The translations under genes and the position numbers were made by a program. Under the pieces are notes generated by a model, which was given only the letters and a program-made list of their open reading frames with translations, searched no databases and had not been told where the DNA came from. From Halobaculum sp. MBLA0147 (GTDB lineage: Archaea; Halobacteriota; Halobacteria; Halobacteriales; Haloferacaceae), in assembly GCF_041361345.1 (NCBI RefSeq), contig NZ_JBGKAD010000001.1, forward strand, positions 2,232,001 through 2,296,000: a stretch of DNA of 64,000 nt, read 5' to 3'. Every line of letters begins with the position of its first letter. Position 1 is the first letter of the stretch. Below, piece after piece: positions 16,008 to 24,927 of the stretch.

Positions 16008-17294
16008 CGTCGTCGCCGGCCGCTCGCGTGCGACCCGGAGCACGGCCCCCGAGAGCACGTCGACGCCGATCTCCAGGGAGCGTTCCTCCACGTCGAACGT
16101 CGCCGTGTGGTGGCCGCCGGGGTGGCTGGTGCCGACCCCGACGTACGTCGCCAGGCCGCCGTTCGACTGGACGGCGTCCATCATGAACGTCGCGTCCTCG
16201 CTGCCGCCGAGTTCGTCGCGGTCGAGCACGCTGTCGACCGTCGCCGTCTCCCCTGCCACGTCCGTCACCAACTCGACCAACTCCTCGTCGGAAGTCGCCG
16301 ACGGTGCTCGCCCGAGGCGACTCGTCTCCACGTCGACCTCGTGGAGGTCCGCCGCCGACTGGACCACGGTCTCTGCCTTCTCGTCCATGTACTCCATCAA
16401 CTCCGTCGTCTCGCCGCGCACTTCGCCCTCGACGAACGACTCCTCGGGGACGATATTGGTCGCCGTGCCGCCGCCGACGATGCCGGCGTTGACGCGGGTC
16501 GCGCCGTCTGCGTGTCGCGGGATGGCGTAGAGGTTCTGGATCGCCGTCGCGGCCGCCTGCACCGCGTTCTGCCCCTGCTCGGGGTGGCCGCCGGCGTGGG
16601 ACGGCTCGCCGTCGAACTCCGCACGGAAGTGCGAGACGGCGAGGAACCCGTCCATCCCGCCGATCACCTCGCCGGTCGGGTGGTCCAGCCCGACGTGGGC
16701 GGCGAAGAAGTACTCCACGTCGTCCAACAGCCCGGACGCGACCATCGGCTCGCCGCCGACGATCTGCTCCTCGCCGGGCTGGAAGAACACCTTCAGCGTC
16801 CCCTCGAAGTCGCTGTCGAGCACGCGGTCGATCGTCCCGAGCCCGAACGTCGCGTGGGCGTCGTGGCCGCAGGCGTGCATGTACCCCTCCGTCTCCGAGC
16901 GGAACCCCTCGGCCGCCGGGACGTGGTCGCCGTCCTCGGCCTCCCGAATCGGGAGGGCGTCGATGTCGACCCGGAGGCCGACCGTCGGCCCGTCGCCGCG
17001 CTCGACCACGGCGACCGCACCGGTGTACCCCTCGCCGATCTCCTCGATCACGGCCGGGTCGGCCCCGGCGTCCAACGCGCGCTGGCGCCACTCGTCGAGT
17101 TCGTCGGCGTCGGGGACGTTGCGTCGCTCCCCGCCGTGGATCTGCTCGCCGGTCAGGACCTCGTCGACGTCGCGGTCGCGGAGTGCCGCGACGATCCGTG
17201 CGGTGGTGTAGAACTCACACCACGCCGGCTCCGGGTGTCGGTGGAGGTCGCGTCTGAACGCCACGAGTTCGTCCGCCGCCGTCTGACTGCTCAT
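15996..17294 (-). CDS. M20D amidohydrolase (AbgA/B or IAA-amino-acid hydrolase-like)
   Basis: The 432-residue protein belongs to the M20D branch. Key motifs are RRDLHRHPEPAWCEF near the N-terminus, LRVDIDALPI, the CGHDAH metal motif (in HACGHDAHATFG), FFQPGEEQ with catalytic Glu and a late SHPGGHHTATFDVEE with the last metal His. The dimerisation domain includes GEPSHAGGHPEQGQNAV. Enzymes of this group hydrolyse N-acyl amino acids or p-aminobenzoyl-glutamate in the cytoplasm. The ATG at 17294 is followed by the family start. Substrate is not predictable. Confidence 0.88.
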   Translation of the reverse strand: MSSQTAADELVAFRRDLHRHPEPAWCEFYTTARIVAALRDRDVDEVLTGEQIHGGERRNVPDADELDEWRQRALDAGADPAVIEEIGEGYTGAVAVVERGDGPTVGLRVDIDALPIREAEDGDHVPAAEGFRSETEGYMHACGHDAHATFGLGTIDRVLDSDFEGTLKVFFQPGEEQIVGGEPMVASGLLDDVEYFFAAHVGLDHPTGEVIGGMDGFLAVSHFRAEFDGEPSHAGGHPEQGQNAVQAAATAIQNLYAIPRHADGATRVNAGIVGGGTATNIVPEESFVEGEVRGETTELMEYMDEKAETVVQSAADLHEVDVETSRLGRAPSATSDEELVELVTDVAGETATVDSVLDRDELGGSEDATFMMDAVQSNGGLATYVGVGTSHPGGHHTATFDVEERSLEIGVDVLSGAVLRVARERPATTFEN

Positions 17295-17330
17295 ACACGA
17301 GCCTCACTCGGCGCGGGCATAAGTCACCCT

Positions 17331-17456
17331 CTCGCGGTGGGTGTCTCCGGCGGTTCGGCAGTCTCGCGGTGGGTGTCTCCGGCGGTTCGGCAGTCTCGCG
17401 GTGGGTGTCTCCGGCGGTTCGGCAGTCTCGCGGTGGGTGTCTCCGGCGGTTCGGTG
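17331..17456. repeat. 32-bp tandem repeat, four copies, between two leftward genes
   Basis: The block CTCGCGGTGGGTGTCTCCGG starts at 17331, 17363, 17395 and 17427, an exact 32-bp period with essentially identical copies. It lies between the start of the M20D gene and the stop of the histidine kinase gene. The near-perfect identity suggests recent expansion. It contains no unique spacers. Confidence 0.95.
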
Positions 17457-17476
17457 GCGGTGACGGGGCCGTGGGG

Positions 17477-19228
17477 TCACTCCTCGCCGTCCGCGCGCGG
17501 GCCGTCCTCGGGTCCCGTGTGGAACGCGAACCGGGCGCCGCCGGCCCAACTCTCCTCGATCTCGACCGTCCAGCCGTGGGCGCGGGTGAGCTCCGCGACG
17601 ATCGCCAGCCCCAGTCCGGTGCCGTCGTCGTAGCTCGTCCCGTACTCGAACACGTCCTCGCGGCGGTCCGGCTCGATCCCCGGCCCGTCGTCCGCGACGT
17701 AGAACCCCTCGCCGTCGATCCGGCCGATCCGGACCGTCACCGGCCCGCCGGCGGTGCCGAACTCGTCGTCGTCGCCGTCCGTTCCGGTGACACCGCCGCC
17801 GTCGGCGCCGCCACCGTCGCTCGTGGCCGCGTCGGCACCGCCGTCTGCAGCCGTACTGCCGTCACCACCTCCGCCTGCACCGGCGGCGTGTTCGACGGCG
17901 TTGCGGAGGAGGTTGTCGAGGATTCGCTCGACGCGTTCGCGGTCGGCCGACACGGTCCACTCGGGCGGCTCCTCGCCGTCCGCGTCCGGGAACACCAGCG
18001 TCGGGCCTTGCCCGGTCGTCACCTCCGCGAGTCGGTCGGCGACGTCGGGGACACACACCCGCTCGCGCTCGTCGACCTTCGCCCCCTCGCGGGCCAGCGT
18101 CAGCGTCTGCTCGACGAGCGTCGACATCCGCTCGACGGCCGTCTGGACCTCCGCCAGGTGCCGTTCCACCGCCTCGGAGTCCGTCTCGCTGCGCGCGACC
18201 TCCGTGTACCCCGAGACGATGCTGATCGGGTTCCGGAGGTCGTGGCTCAACACGCTGGCGAAGCGGTCCAGTCGTTCGTTCTGCCGTTCCAGTTCCCGCT
18301 CGCGGTCTCGCAGCGCTCGCTCGCGCTCCACGCGGTCCATCGCCGCCTCGACGTTCGCCGCGAACACGCGCGCCAACTCGAGGTCCGTCTCGGAGATGGC
18401 CGCCGGCTCCGTCGTCCCCATCGTCAACACGCCGTGCTCGCCCAGGGGGGCGACGAGCATACTCCCGGAGCCGCTGCGCTCGACGTCGTCGTCGATCGTC
18501 GTCACGTCCTGGAAGACGAGGAACTCGTCGTCGTCGAACGCCCGCCACTGGATCGTCTCGCCGCGCTCGTAGGCCGGCCGCTCGCCCGGGGTGACACTCC
18601 GTGTCGCCGTCGAGATCGCCGTCGGCAGCAGTCGATCCGGATCCGGCGTGTACAGCCGGACCGTGTTCAACGGGAACCCGATGACGTTCTCGACGGCGTC
18701 GGCCGCCACCTGCGCGACGGCCTCGCGGCTCTCGGCGGTGAGCATCTCTCGGGTCGTCCCGTGGAGTTCGACGAAGCGGTCCCGGCCGCCACCCTCCGTC
18801 GGCGGCGGCGTCCACGCGAGGTAGCCGACTTCCGTCGTCCGCCGGTCGGTTCCGGTCTCCCCGTCGCCGCCCCAACTGCTCGCGTCCCCCTCGTCGGTCG
18901 CGTCCGTCCCGCCGGTCACGTCCGTCTCGTCGGCTACGGCCGTCTCGACCGGCAGGTACGTGACGCGGAACGACTCTCGACCGGCGTCCGTCTGGACCGC
19001 GACCGGACCGCCGGGCCGTCCACCTGCCGGGTCACCGTCGGTGGTCGCGACGGCGAACGACCGCGCGATCAACCCCTCGGTGTCCGCCTCGAACGTCTCT
19101 GCGAAGGCGTCGTTCGTCGTGGCGGCGACCGGCCCGTCGGATGTCACGTGGACGACCGCGACCGGCTCCGGGAACGACGCGAGTACGTCGACGGCGACCG
19201 GGAACTCGTTCAGGTTCGCGTCCGCCAC
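17477..19228 (-). CDS. PAS-GAF sensor histidine kinase
   Basis: The 583-residue soluble kinase has an N-terminal PAS-like domain (about 10-130), a GAF domain (about 150-305, ending in GVLTMGTTEPAAISETDLELARVFA), a short coiled coil, a HisKA domain with H-box FASVLSHDLRNPISIV, and a HATPase domain with N-box RILDNLLRNAVEHA and G-boxes ADDGPGIE and GTGLGLAIV. An insertion of about 45 Gly/Asp/Ala residues sits between the N-box and the G1 box, longer than usual. It has no membrane helix, so the signal is cytoplasmic. No response regulator is adjacent. The GAF and kinase parts closely parallel the protein at 55328-56746. Confidence 0.9.
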   Translation of the reverse strand: MADANLNEFPVAVDVLASFPEPVAVVHVTSDGPVAATTNDAFAETFEADTEGLIARSFAVATTDGDPAGGRPGGPVAVQTDAGRESFRVTYLPVETAVADETDVTGGTDATDEGDASSWGGDGETGTDRRTTEVGYLAWTPPPTEGGGRDRFVELHGTTREMLTAESREAVAQVAADAVENVIGFPLNTVRLYTPDPDRLLPTAISTATRSVTPGERPAYERGETIQWRAFDDDEFLVFQDVTTIDDDVERSGSGSMLVAPLGEHGVLTMGTTEPAAISETDLELARVFAANVEAAMDRVERERALRDRERELERQNERLDRFASVLSHDLRNPISIVSGYTEVARSETDSEAVERHLAEVQTAVERMSTLVEQTLTLAREGAKVDERERVCVPDVADRLAEVTTGQGPTLVFPDADGEEPPEWTVSADRERVERILDNLLRNAVEHAAGAGGGGDGSTAADGGADAATSDGGGADGGGVTGTDGDDDEFGTAGGPVTVRIGRIDGEGFYVADDGPGIEPDRREDVFEYGTSYDDGTGLGLAIVAELTRAHGWTVEIEESWAGGARFAFHTGPEDGPRADGEE

Positions 19229-19542
19229 GGCGCGGCGTCACCTCCGTCCCCGGACCACGTCTCCCCACGACGACGGTCGCGACACCCCCGACGGCCACGA
19301 CGGACGGCCCCGACGCCCCTCGTGGCCACGTGACACACTCGTCCTCTCGCGTCCCGCTGGCTCGTCGTCATGCGAGGTGGCTGTAACTGCCGCGTGATAT
19401 AGTTACCCGTTGTTGAATACTCCAAGTTCTTGTATACAACGGCGAGACGGGCTGATGGGCCGACGGCGGCGAGTCGACCCGTTCTCCCGACCGGCCAGGG
19501 CACCCGGTGGGTGTCGAACCGCCGTCGGTCGCTTCGGGTCGA
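19229..19542. other. Intergenic region with an AT-rich island carrying inverted repeats
   Basis: No gene is recognisable. Positions 19380-19442 are strikingly AT-rich. They hold GTAACT (19383-19388) facing AGTTAC (19400-19405), CCGTTGT (19407-19413) facing ACAACGG (19436-19442), and the palindrome TGTATACA. Read leftward, CTATATCA (about 19394-19401) could be a TATA box for the histidine kinase with a 5' leader of roughly 140 nt. The region may be a regulator-binding site; this is inference. Confidence 0.5.
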
Positions 19543-20748
19543 CTACCAGGCGTACGCCTCGCGCGGGTCGACCTCGTCTTCGGCGCGGTCGAAGACGTGT
19601 TCCCCGTCGACGAAGACGTGCTGGCTCCGGGTGTCGACGCGGTAGAACTCCCCGTCCCAGGCGACGAGGTCGGCGTCCGTCCCCGGCTCGAGGGTGCCGA
19701 CCCGGTCCGCGACGCCGAGGATCTCCGCGGGGTTCGTCGTCACGGTGTCGAGTGCCGCCTCCGCCGGGAGTCCCTCGCGGACGGCGAGCCCGACACACAC
19801 GTCCAGGTGTTGCTGTGGCAGCACCGGCGCGTCCGTCTGGATCGCGACCGTGACGCCCGCCTCGTGGAGGATCCCCGGCGTCTCGAAGGTGATGTTCCGG
19901 AGTTCGTACTTCGTCGCCGAGGAGATCGACGGCCCGACCACCGCCGGCACGTCACGCTCGACGAACTCCTCGGCGATCAGGTGCCCCTCCGTCGCGTGTT
20001 CGATCGAGAGGTCGTCGATCCCGAACTCGTCGGCGATCCGGAACACCGTCGCGATGTCGTCGGCGCGGTGGGCGTGGACCCGCAGCGGGAGCTCCCCCTC
20101 CAACACGCGGACGAGGTTCTCCATCCCCACGTCGCGCTCGAAGGGTTCGTCGTCGGCCGCCGCCGCGGCCTTCCGGTCGCGGTAGTCCTCCGCGGCCGTG
20201 AACTCCTCGCGCAGCGTCGCCGCGACGCCCGGTCGCGTCGAGGGTTGTCGGCCCTCCGACTCCCCGTGGAACCGCTTCGGGTTCTCTCCCATCGCGGCCT
20301 TCATCCCGTCCTCGCGCAGCAGCATCCGGTCGGCGACCTTCCCGTGGGTCTTCACCGAGACGATGACCCCGCCGATGACGTTGCCCGACCCCATCCGCGC
20401 CGAGACGGTGGTCACGCCGTTCTGGAAGGCGTGTTTCAGCTCCTCGTCGCGTGGGTGGAACCCGTCCAAGGCGTTGACGTGGGGTGTCGTCGCGCTGGTT
20501 CCCTCGTTGAAGTCGCCGTCCTCCGGCTCCCCCCACTCGGCCATCCCGGCGTGGCTGTGGGCGTCGACGAGACCGGGCGTGATCTCCAACCCGCTGGCGT
20601 CGACCTCGCGCGCGTCGGCGGGGGCGTCGACCTCGCCGACGGCGGCGATCTCGTCCCCGTCGATCAGTACGTCTCCCTCGACGACACCACGTTCCGTCTG
20701 CGTGTGGACGCGTCCTCCGCGGACGACGACTGTGTCGGAGTCTGTCAC
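19543..20748 (-). CDS. Amidohydrolase superfamily protein (imidazolonepropionase-like)
   Basis: The protein has 401 residues. The amidohydrolase barrel shows the metal-binding VDAHSHAGMAEW at about 62-73, a later His in RVHAHRADD, SIEHATEGH, and the Asp in IQTDAPVLPQQHLD; the C-terminal composite strand includes GTLEPGTDADLVAWDG. The N- and C-terminal beta-sandwich segments are typical of imidazolonepropionase/dihydroorotase-like hydrolases. The GTG at 20748 is chosen on the CACTTGT element about 27 nt upstream; GTG 20760 or ATG 20790 are alternatives. Substrate is unknown. It follows the GH16 gene by 64 nt on the same strand. Confidence 0.85.
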   Translation of the reverse strand: MTDSDTVVVRGGRVHTQTERGVVEGDVLIDGDEIAAVGEVDAPADAREVDASGLEITPGLVDAHSHAGMAEWGEPEDGDFNEGTSATTPHVNALDGFHPRDEELKHAFQNGVTTVSARMGSGNVIGGVIVSVKTHGKVADRMLLREDGMKAAMGENPKRFHGESEGRQPSTRPGVAATLREEFTAAEDYRDRKAAAAADDEPFERDVGMENLVRVLEGELPLRVHAHRADDIATVFRIADEFGIDDLSIEHATEGHLIAEEFVERDVPAVVGPSISSATKYELRNITFETPGILHEAGVTVAIQTDAPVLPQQHLDVCVGLAVREGLPAEAALDTVTTNPAEILGVADRVGTLEPGTDADLVAWDGEFYRVDTRSQHVFVDGEHVFDRAEDEVDPREAYAW

Positions 20749-20812
20749 GCGGTCGGAGACGGTGGGCCGCGACAAGTGTCTTGGCCTCACCCGCTCGGTT
20801 GCCGGCTCTGGC

Positions 20813-21628
20813 TCACCGTTCGACTTCCAACAGCCTGAACTGATCGATCACGAGTTCCTCTGACCACGCTGTCGAGAGATCGGCCTCGCCAACCCGGTTG
20901 ACGTGCGTCGAGAAGACCGGGGCGAACGGCCGTGCGGCGTCGCCGGTGAGGGAGGCGAGCATCGGGGCTGGCTCCCGTCGTGTCGCGACACGTCGACCGT
21001 CGAAGTACCACTCGACCCGGTCGGTGAACCACGCACAGCCGTACGTGTGGAGCCCCGCCGTGAGATCGACCCCCGTGTCGACGGCCGTCGGCGCGTGCTC
21101 GTGTACGGAGCTGTCGCCCGGTTCGCCCGAGTGACTCCAGTGGACGTCGGCGTGGAGTCGCCGACGGGCCGCCGTGGGGTCGTCGCCGCGCTGGAGGAGT
21201 TCGACGATATCGATCTCGGGCGGCCAGGTCGTGTCCGCGGCGTGCATCCAGAACGCCGGAAGCACCCCCGTTCGTCCCGGGAGCCGGAGACGCGCCTCGA
21301 CGTACTGTCCGGGCGACGGGTCGATCGCGACACCGACCGACGGGTGGTGTGACAGCCCGCCGACGCTGGCGTTGATCACCCCCTGGTGACAGCCCGCTGG
21401 GCCAGTTCCCTCCGACTCGATCTCGAGGAGACACTGCCCGTCTCGCACGGAGACGTGGTCTGCACTGACCGTCGCGTCGTCGTCGGGAATCCACTCTGCC
21501 CGGTCGACGAACCCCACGCTCCACCGATCTGTGTCGAACTCGTTCCAGTTCTCTTCGACGACGACACGCCACCCCTCGTCGGGCGTCGGCGCCGACGGGG
21601 CGGACGTGTGTGTAGACTCGTCTGTCAT
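20813..21628 (-). CDS. Glycoside hydrolase family 16 protein without a signal peptide
   Basis: The 271-residue protein has the GH16 jelly roll. The catalytic signature is E138-I-D140-I-V-E143 (PPEIDIVELLQ), with nucleophile and acid/base Glu and the helper Asp. Flanking strands YVEARLRLPGRTGVLPAFWM and HTYGCAWFTDRVEWYFDGR are typical. GH16 enzymes cut or transfer beta-1,3/1,4-glucans and related polymers. No Sec or Tat signal is present: the N-terminus is MTDESTHTSAPSAPTPDEG, so the enzyme appears cytoplasmic, unusual for a polysaccharide hydrolase. The upstream gene is a membrane glycosyltransferase, suggesting a shared polymer. Confidence 0.85.
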   Translation of the reverse strand: MTDESTHTSAPSAPTPDEGWRVVVEENWNEFDTDRWSVGFVDRAEWIPDDDATVSADHVSVRDGQCLLEIESEGTGPAGCHQGVINASVGGLSHHPSVGVAIDPSPGQYVEARLRLPGRTGVLPAFWMHAADTTWPPEIDIVELLQRGDDPTAARRRLHADVHWSHSGEPGDSSVHEHAPTAVDTGVDLTAGLHTYGCAWFTDRVEWYFDGRRVATRREPAPMLASLTGDAARPFAPVFSTHVNRVGEADLSTAWSEELVIDQFRLLEVER

Positions 21629-21763
21629 CTGTCTCTCCGGTCGGCTCCCCAGACAGCCCGGCGTCGCTCCGAGCGCCCCGACTGTCGCGAGACTGGCGCG
21701 CCGGGGGGCCGGAACCCGGTCACGACTCCGTCTCGGTCGGCCGGTCGGATGAATCTGTCTCGA

Positions 21764-23038
21764 CTACTCCCGGAACAGTGCGTCGTCGATCCCACCGTCA
21801 CTGACGAGCTCCTCCTCGCCGTCGTGGTCGGCGATCGCACCCTCTTCTAGCATCGGGTTCCGCTCCTCTAACGTCGTGGGACCGACCACCTCCGTCTCCG
21901 GAGCGACCTTCTCCGTCACCGCGAACGTCTCGATCGGGGAGACGTACCCCCACAGCGCGCCGACGGTGTTCAACACGACCAACAACGGCGTCAGCGGGAG
22001 CGCCAGCAGCGTCACCCGCTCGTGGCGGCCGTAGACCGTGACGCCTACTCCAGTGACGACGAACAGTGTCAGGAACTCGGCCAACGACACGAGTTGGTAC
22101 ACGGACGACTGCGGGACGTACTGCGGAAACAGGAACAACAGGAGCGAGAGCACGGGGACGAGCGGGGACAACGCCCACGCGACCATCCGGAACGAGAGGA
22201 ACAGTTGGTACCGACGCGGGAGCAGGTCCGAGGAGTGTTGTGTCCCCGAGAACCACCGCCGTCGCTGGCGGAACATCCCACGCAGCGTCGGCGGTGCCTG
22301 GTTCCGAAACTTCAGGTTCAACACGCGGAAGTCGAGAGTCCCCGCCTCGGCCGCACGCCAGACGAAGGTGGTGTCTTCGGTGATCGTCTCGACGTCCCAC
22401 GTGACCTCGTCTTCCAGCGACTGCCGGATCGCGATCCCCCCACCCCAGGCGTACAACGGGTAGTCGAAGCGGCCGAACGCGCGTTGTTCGTACTGGTAGC
22501 CGATCCGGAACGTCTCCGAGAGGTACGCGATCCACGACCCGGTGAAGATGGGCATCTCGGTGATCTGGACCACGTCCGCGTCCGGCAACCCCCGGAACTG
22601 TTGGACCAGCGTGTCCTCGTCGAGGTACAACACGAACTCCTTCGAGCAGGGAACGTGTCGACGTGCCCACTCCAGCGCGCGGCCCTTGTGTCGCGCTGCA
22701 CAGTCGAACTCGTCGGGGACGACGTGGACCGTCGCCCCGTCGATGTCCATCTCCTGTTCGGCGATCACGCGGACACCTTCGACCGCCTCGGGGACCGAGT
22801 CGACGGTCCCTTGGACGACCGCCTCCGCGCCGATCGTCAGAATACGGACCTGGACGTCGTCGTGATCGTAGACGAGTTCGTCGTCCGAGACGAGCTGGCC
22901 GCGCGCGAGCAGGAGCACCTCGTACAGCCAGAACAACACCGACACGGAGTACAACAGAAACACCGACCAGACGACCACCAACACGATCGTGGTGAGCGTG
23001 ATCACCGGCGACCACACCCGGGGCCGTGTCCACCCCAC
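21764..23038 (-). CDS. Membrane family 2 glycosyltransferase (egghead/beta-glycan synthase-like)
   Basis: The 424-residue protein has an N-terminal helix pair (about 10-45), a GT-A catalytic domain with DEDT at 140-143 (metal-binding DxD), a TEDTTFVWRA acceptor-site motif and QRRRWFSGT, the QxxRW motif of processive beta-glycosyltransferases. Four hydrophobic segments follow (about 285-385). The ITEDT and RQRRRW pattern resembles Egh-like mannosyl/glucosyltransferases. It should polymerise or transfer sugar from a nucleotide donor at the cytoplasmic membrane face. It is followed on the same strand, 135 nt later, by the GH16 gene. Donor and product are unknown. Confidence 0.85.
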   Translation of the reverse strand: MGWTRPRVWSPVITLTTIVLVVVWSVFLLYSVSVLFWLYEVLLLARGQLVSDDELVYDHDDVQVRILTIGAEAVVQGTVDSVPEAVEGVRVIAEQEMDIDGATVHVVPDEFDCAARHKGRALEWARRHVPCSKEFVLYLDEDTLVQQFRGLPDADVVQITEMPIFTGSWIAYLSETFRIGYQYEQRAFGRFDYPLYAWGGGIAIRQSLEDEVTWDVETITEDTTFVWRAAEAGTLDFRVLNLKFRNQAPPTLRGMFRQRRRWFSGTQHSSDLLPRRYQLFLSFRMVAWALSPLVPVLSLLLFLFPQYVPQSSVYQLVSLAEFLTLFVVTGVGVTVYGRHERVTLLALPLTPLLVVLNTVGALWGYVSPIETFAVTEKVAPETEVVGPTTLEERNPMLEEGAIADHDGEEELVSDGGIDDALFRE

Positions 23039-23141
23039 CCTCTGCAGTCGGGCGTCGCGCCGTTCGGCTGTTCGTGACGTGTCGGTGTGTCGGGTTCTAG
23101 GGCGCCGGTCGTCGCCTGTCCGATCGGCGACATACAGCGGC

Positions 23142-23492
23142 TCACTCCTCGTAGGCGAGGTTCATCAGCCACTGGGTGAACGAGTCGCTGTTGGGGTCGA
23201 CCTCCTCCTCGCCGATGAACGGCGAGAGCATGTCCCCGGCCATCAGAAGCGAGAAGTCCAGGTCGCGGGCCGTCGGCAAGAGGAGGTACGTGTTGTGGCC
23301 GTCGTACACCGTCTCCTCGCGGCGGATCAGCTCCTTCTCCAGCAGTTTCTCCGCGATACGACTCCCCTTCCGCGAGGACACGTCGAGTTCCTTCCAGAAG
23401 TCACTCTGGTGGATCCCACCCGTCTCGCGGACCAACTCCAGCGCCTCCCGCTCGACGTCGGAGAGTTCCGCTTCCGCCTCGGCGACGCTCAT
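23142..23492 (-). CDS. Winged-helix transcriptional regulator
   Basis: The 116-residue protein has a single winged helix (about 10-75; IHQSDFWKELDVSSRKGSRI as turn and recognition helix) and a conserved C-terminus LLMAGDMLSPFIGEEEVDP. A close haloarchaeal family is recognisable, MarR/Lrp-like, with unknown targets. The ATG at 23492 is supported by a perfect TTTAAA box at 23517-23522 (minus strand). It is transcribed leftward toward the glycosyltransferase gene with about 100 nt between them, so regulation of that cluster is possible but unproven. Confidence 0.82.
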   Translation of the reverse strand: MSVAEAEAELSDVEREALELVRETGGIHQSDFWKELDVSSRKGSRIAEKLLEKELIRREETVYDGHNTYLLLPTARDLDFSLLMAGDMLSPFIGEEEVDPNSDSFTQWLMNLAYEE

Positions 23493-23516
23493 ACACGAGA
23501 GTGGGTGTGTCTCCGG

Positions 23517-23522
23517 TTTAAA
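23517..23522 (-). promoter_or_regulatory. TATA box of the winged-helix regulator gene
   Basis: TTTAAA, 25-30 nt upstream of the ATG at 23492, in an otherwise GC-rich context. The spacing fits a leaderless transcript. Confidence 0.6.
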
Positions 23523-23572
23523 TCCTGTTCTCGCCCGAGCGGCCGGCGGACTCGCCGATCGGATCACCGTAC

Positions 23573-24301
23573 TCACGGGTCGACACGCTCGAACGCCGTC
23601 TCACACGGCGGGCCGTCCGCGAACCGGTAGTCGCTCGTCCCGTCGGCGAACAGCGTGACCAGCGACGCGGACACCGTCCCGTAACCGTCCTCGTGAACAC
23701 AGACACCGAACTCGTGGTCGCCCAGCGCCGTCGCGGCGCGGTCGCGCCACGCGGTCGCCGTCTCACCCGGCTCGGGGCGGAGATGCTCGCGCAGACGGAC
23801 GGCGGCGTCGGCGCGTTCCGGTCCCAACTCCGGCCGCTCGGGTGGCTCGTAGAAGTCGCCGTCGAGCCCCACGTTGCCGAGGACGTGGACCCCCGGCTCC
23901 AGCGTCGTCGGCGCGAGGTGGCCGTCCCACGACAGCAGGATCGCGGCGTCGGCGTCCGCGACGAGCAGGTTGAACCCGTCGTACTCGTGGTCGGCGACGG
24001 CCTCCTCGACGTGTCGCGCCGCCGCCTCCGCCGACGCGGCGCGCAGACAGTCCCGGACCAACAGCCCCCGCGAGCGCTCGCCGGCCAACCCCTCGACCCA
24101 GCGGTTCGTCAGGCCGACGAACAGCCCGTCGTCCGTGTGCCCGATCCAGGTGCCGCCCGCCTCGACGTCCAGTGGCGCGACGATCCCCGGCTCGATCTCG
24201 CGGGGCGGCTCGGACGGCCGATCCGTCGCCTCGTCGCGGTTCGCCGCCGCCACCACGGGCGCGTCGGGGAACACCTGCCACGCCAACGTCAGCGTACACA
24301 T
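23573..24301 (-). CDS. NRDE family protein (TANGO2-like)
   Basis: The 242-residue protein starts MCTLTLAWQ, where Cys2 follows the initiator Met as in the NRDE family, and contains the name-giving AANRDEATDRPS motif. GGTWIGHTDDGLFVGLTNR and GLLVRDCL are further family blocks. An Ntn-hydrolase-like fold with Cys2 as potential nucleophile is suggested by homology. In eukaryotes TANGO2 is linked to heme and lipid handling; no prokaryotic function is established. The start is fixed by the conserved MC pair. Confidence 0.88.
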   Translation of the reverse strand: MCTLTLAWQVFPDAPVVAAANRDEATDRPSEPPREIEPGIVAPLDVEAGGTWIGHTDDGLFVGLTNRWVEGLAGERSRGLLVRDCLRAASAEAAARHVEEAVADHEYDGFNLLVADADAAILLSWDGHLAPTTLEPGVHVLGNVGLDGDFYEPPERPELGPERADAAVRLREHLRPEPGETATAWRDRAATALGDHEFGVCVHEDGYGTVSASLVTLFADGTSDYRFADGPPCETAFERVDP

Positions 24302-24487
24302 ACCCGTCCGTCGGTGCCCGACCGGGATAGTGGGTCGGGTGGCGGCACGCCGTGGGGAGACCAGCACGAAACCCGAGAGCGACGGCACCACCGCTGCCCG
24401 CTCCGCCGTCGTCGGAGCGGAACGGCTGAGCCGCCTCGCCGCCGCCGGAGCGGAACGGCCAAGTCGCCACGCCGTCGTCTCTCGGGC

Positions 24488-24844
24488 GTGCGAGTGGTAC
24501 ACGACCCGGCCGACGGGGAGTCGACGACGCTGGCGACGGAGGTGGAGGTGGCGGACACGTTCCTCCAACAGGCGCTCGGGTTGATGTTCCGGCGGTCGAT
24601 CCCGGACGACTACGCGTTGGTGTTCCCGTTCGACGGCGTCGGCAGGCGCGACACGCACATGGTGTTCGTCCCGTTCCCCATCGACGTGGTGTGGCTCGTC
24701 GACGGCGAGGTGGAGGCAGTACGGGAACTCCGCCCGTGGCGTGGGCTCGCCGCCGCGGAGGCGGACACCCTGATCGAACTACCCGCCGGCACCGCGGACG
24801 GAGTCGCCGTCGGCGACGAACTGCGGGTGTCGGGACTCGACTGA
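24488..24844 (+). CDS. DUF192 family protein, cytoplasmic
   Basis: The 118-residue protein is the bare DUF192 domain. Motifs include TFLQQALGLMFRRSIPDDYALVF, THMVFVPFPIDVVWLVDGEV and ELPAGTADGVAVGDEL. Family proteins form a small beta-barrel with no established function. The GTG at 24488 (VRVVHDPADG) leaves no signal peptide, unlike the second DUF192 gene at 38827-39327, which has a membrane anchor. The preceding gap contains an imperfect repeat of CGGAGCGGAACGGC. Confidence 0.82.
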   Translation: MRVVHDPADGESTTLATEVEVADTFLQQALGLMFRRSIPDDYALVFPFDGVGRRDTHMVFVPFPIDVVWLVDGEVEAVRELRPWRGLAAAEADTLIELPAGTADGVAVGDELRVSGLD

Positions 24845-24927
24845 GAGACACCCGAACGGACGCGAGCCCTCGTCGACGGTGTCTCCACCACAGCTATTTG
24901 TCCACCGTCGACCTACGTGGGGATACG

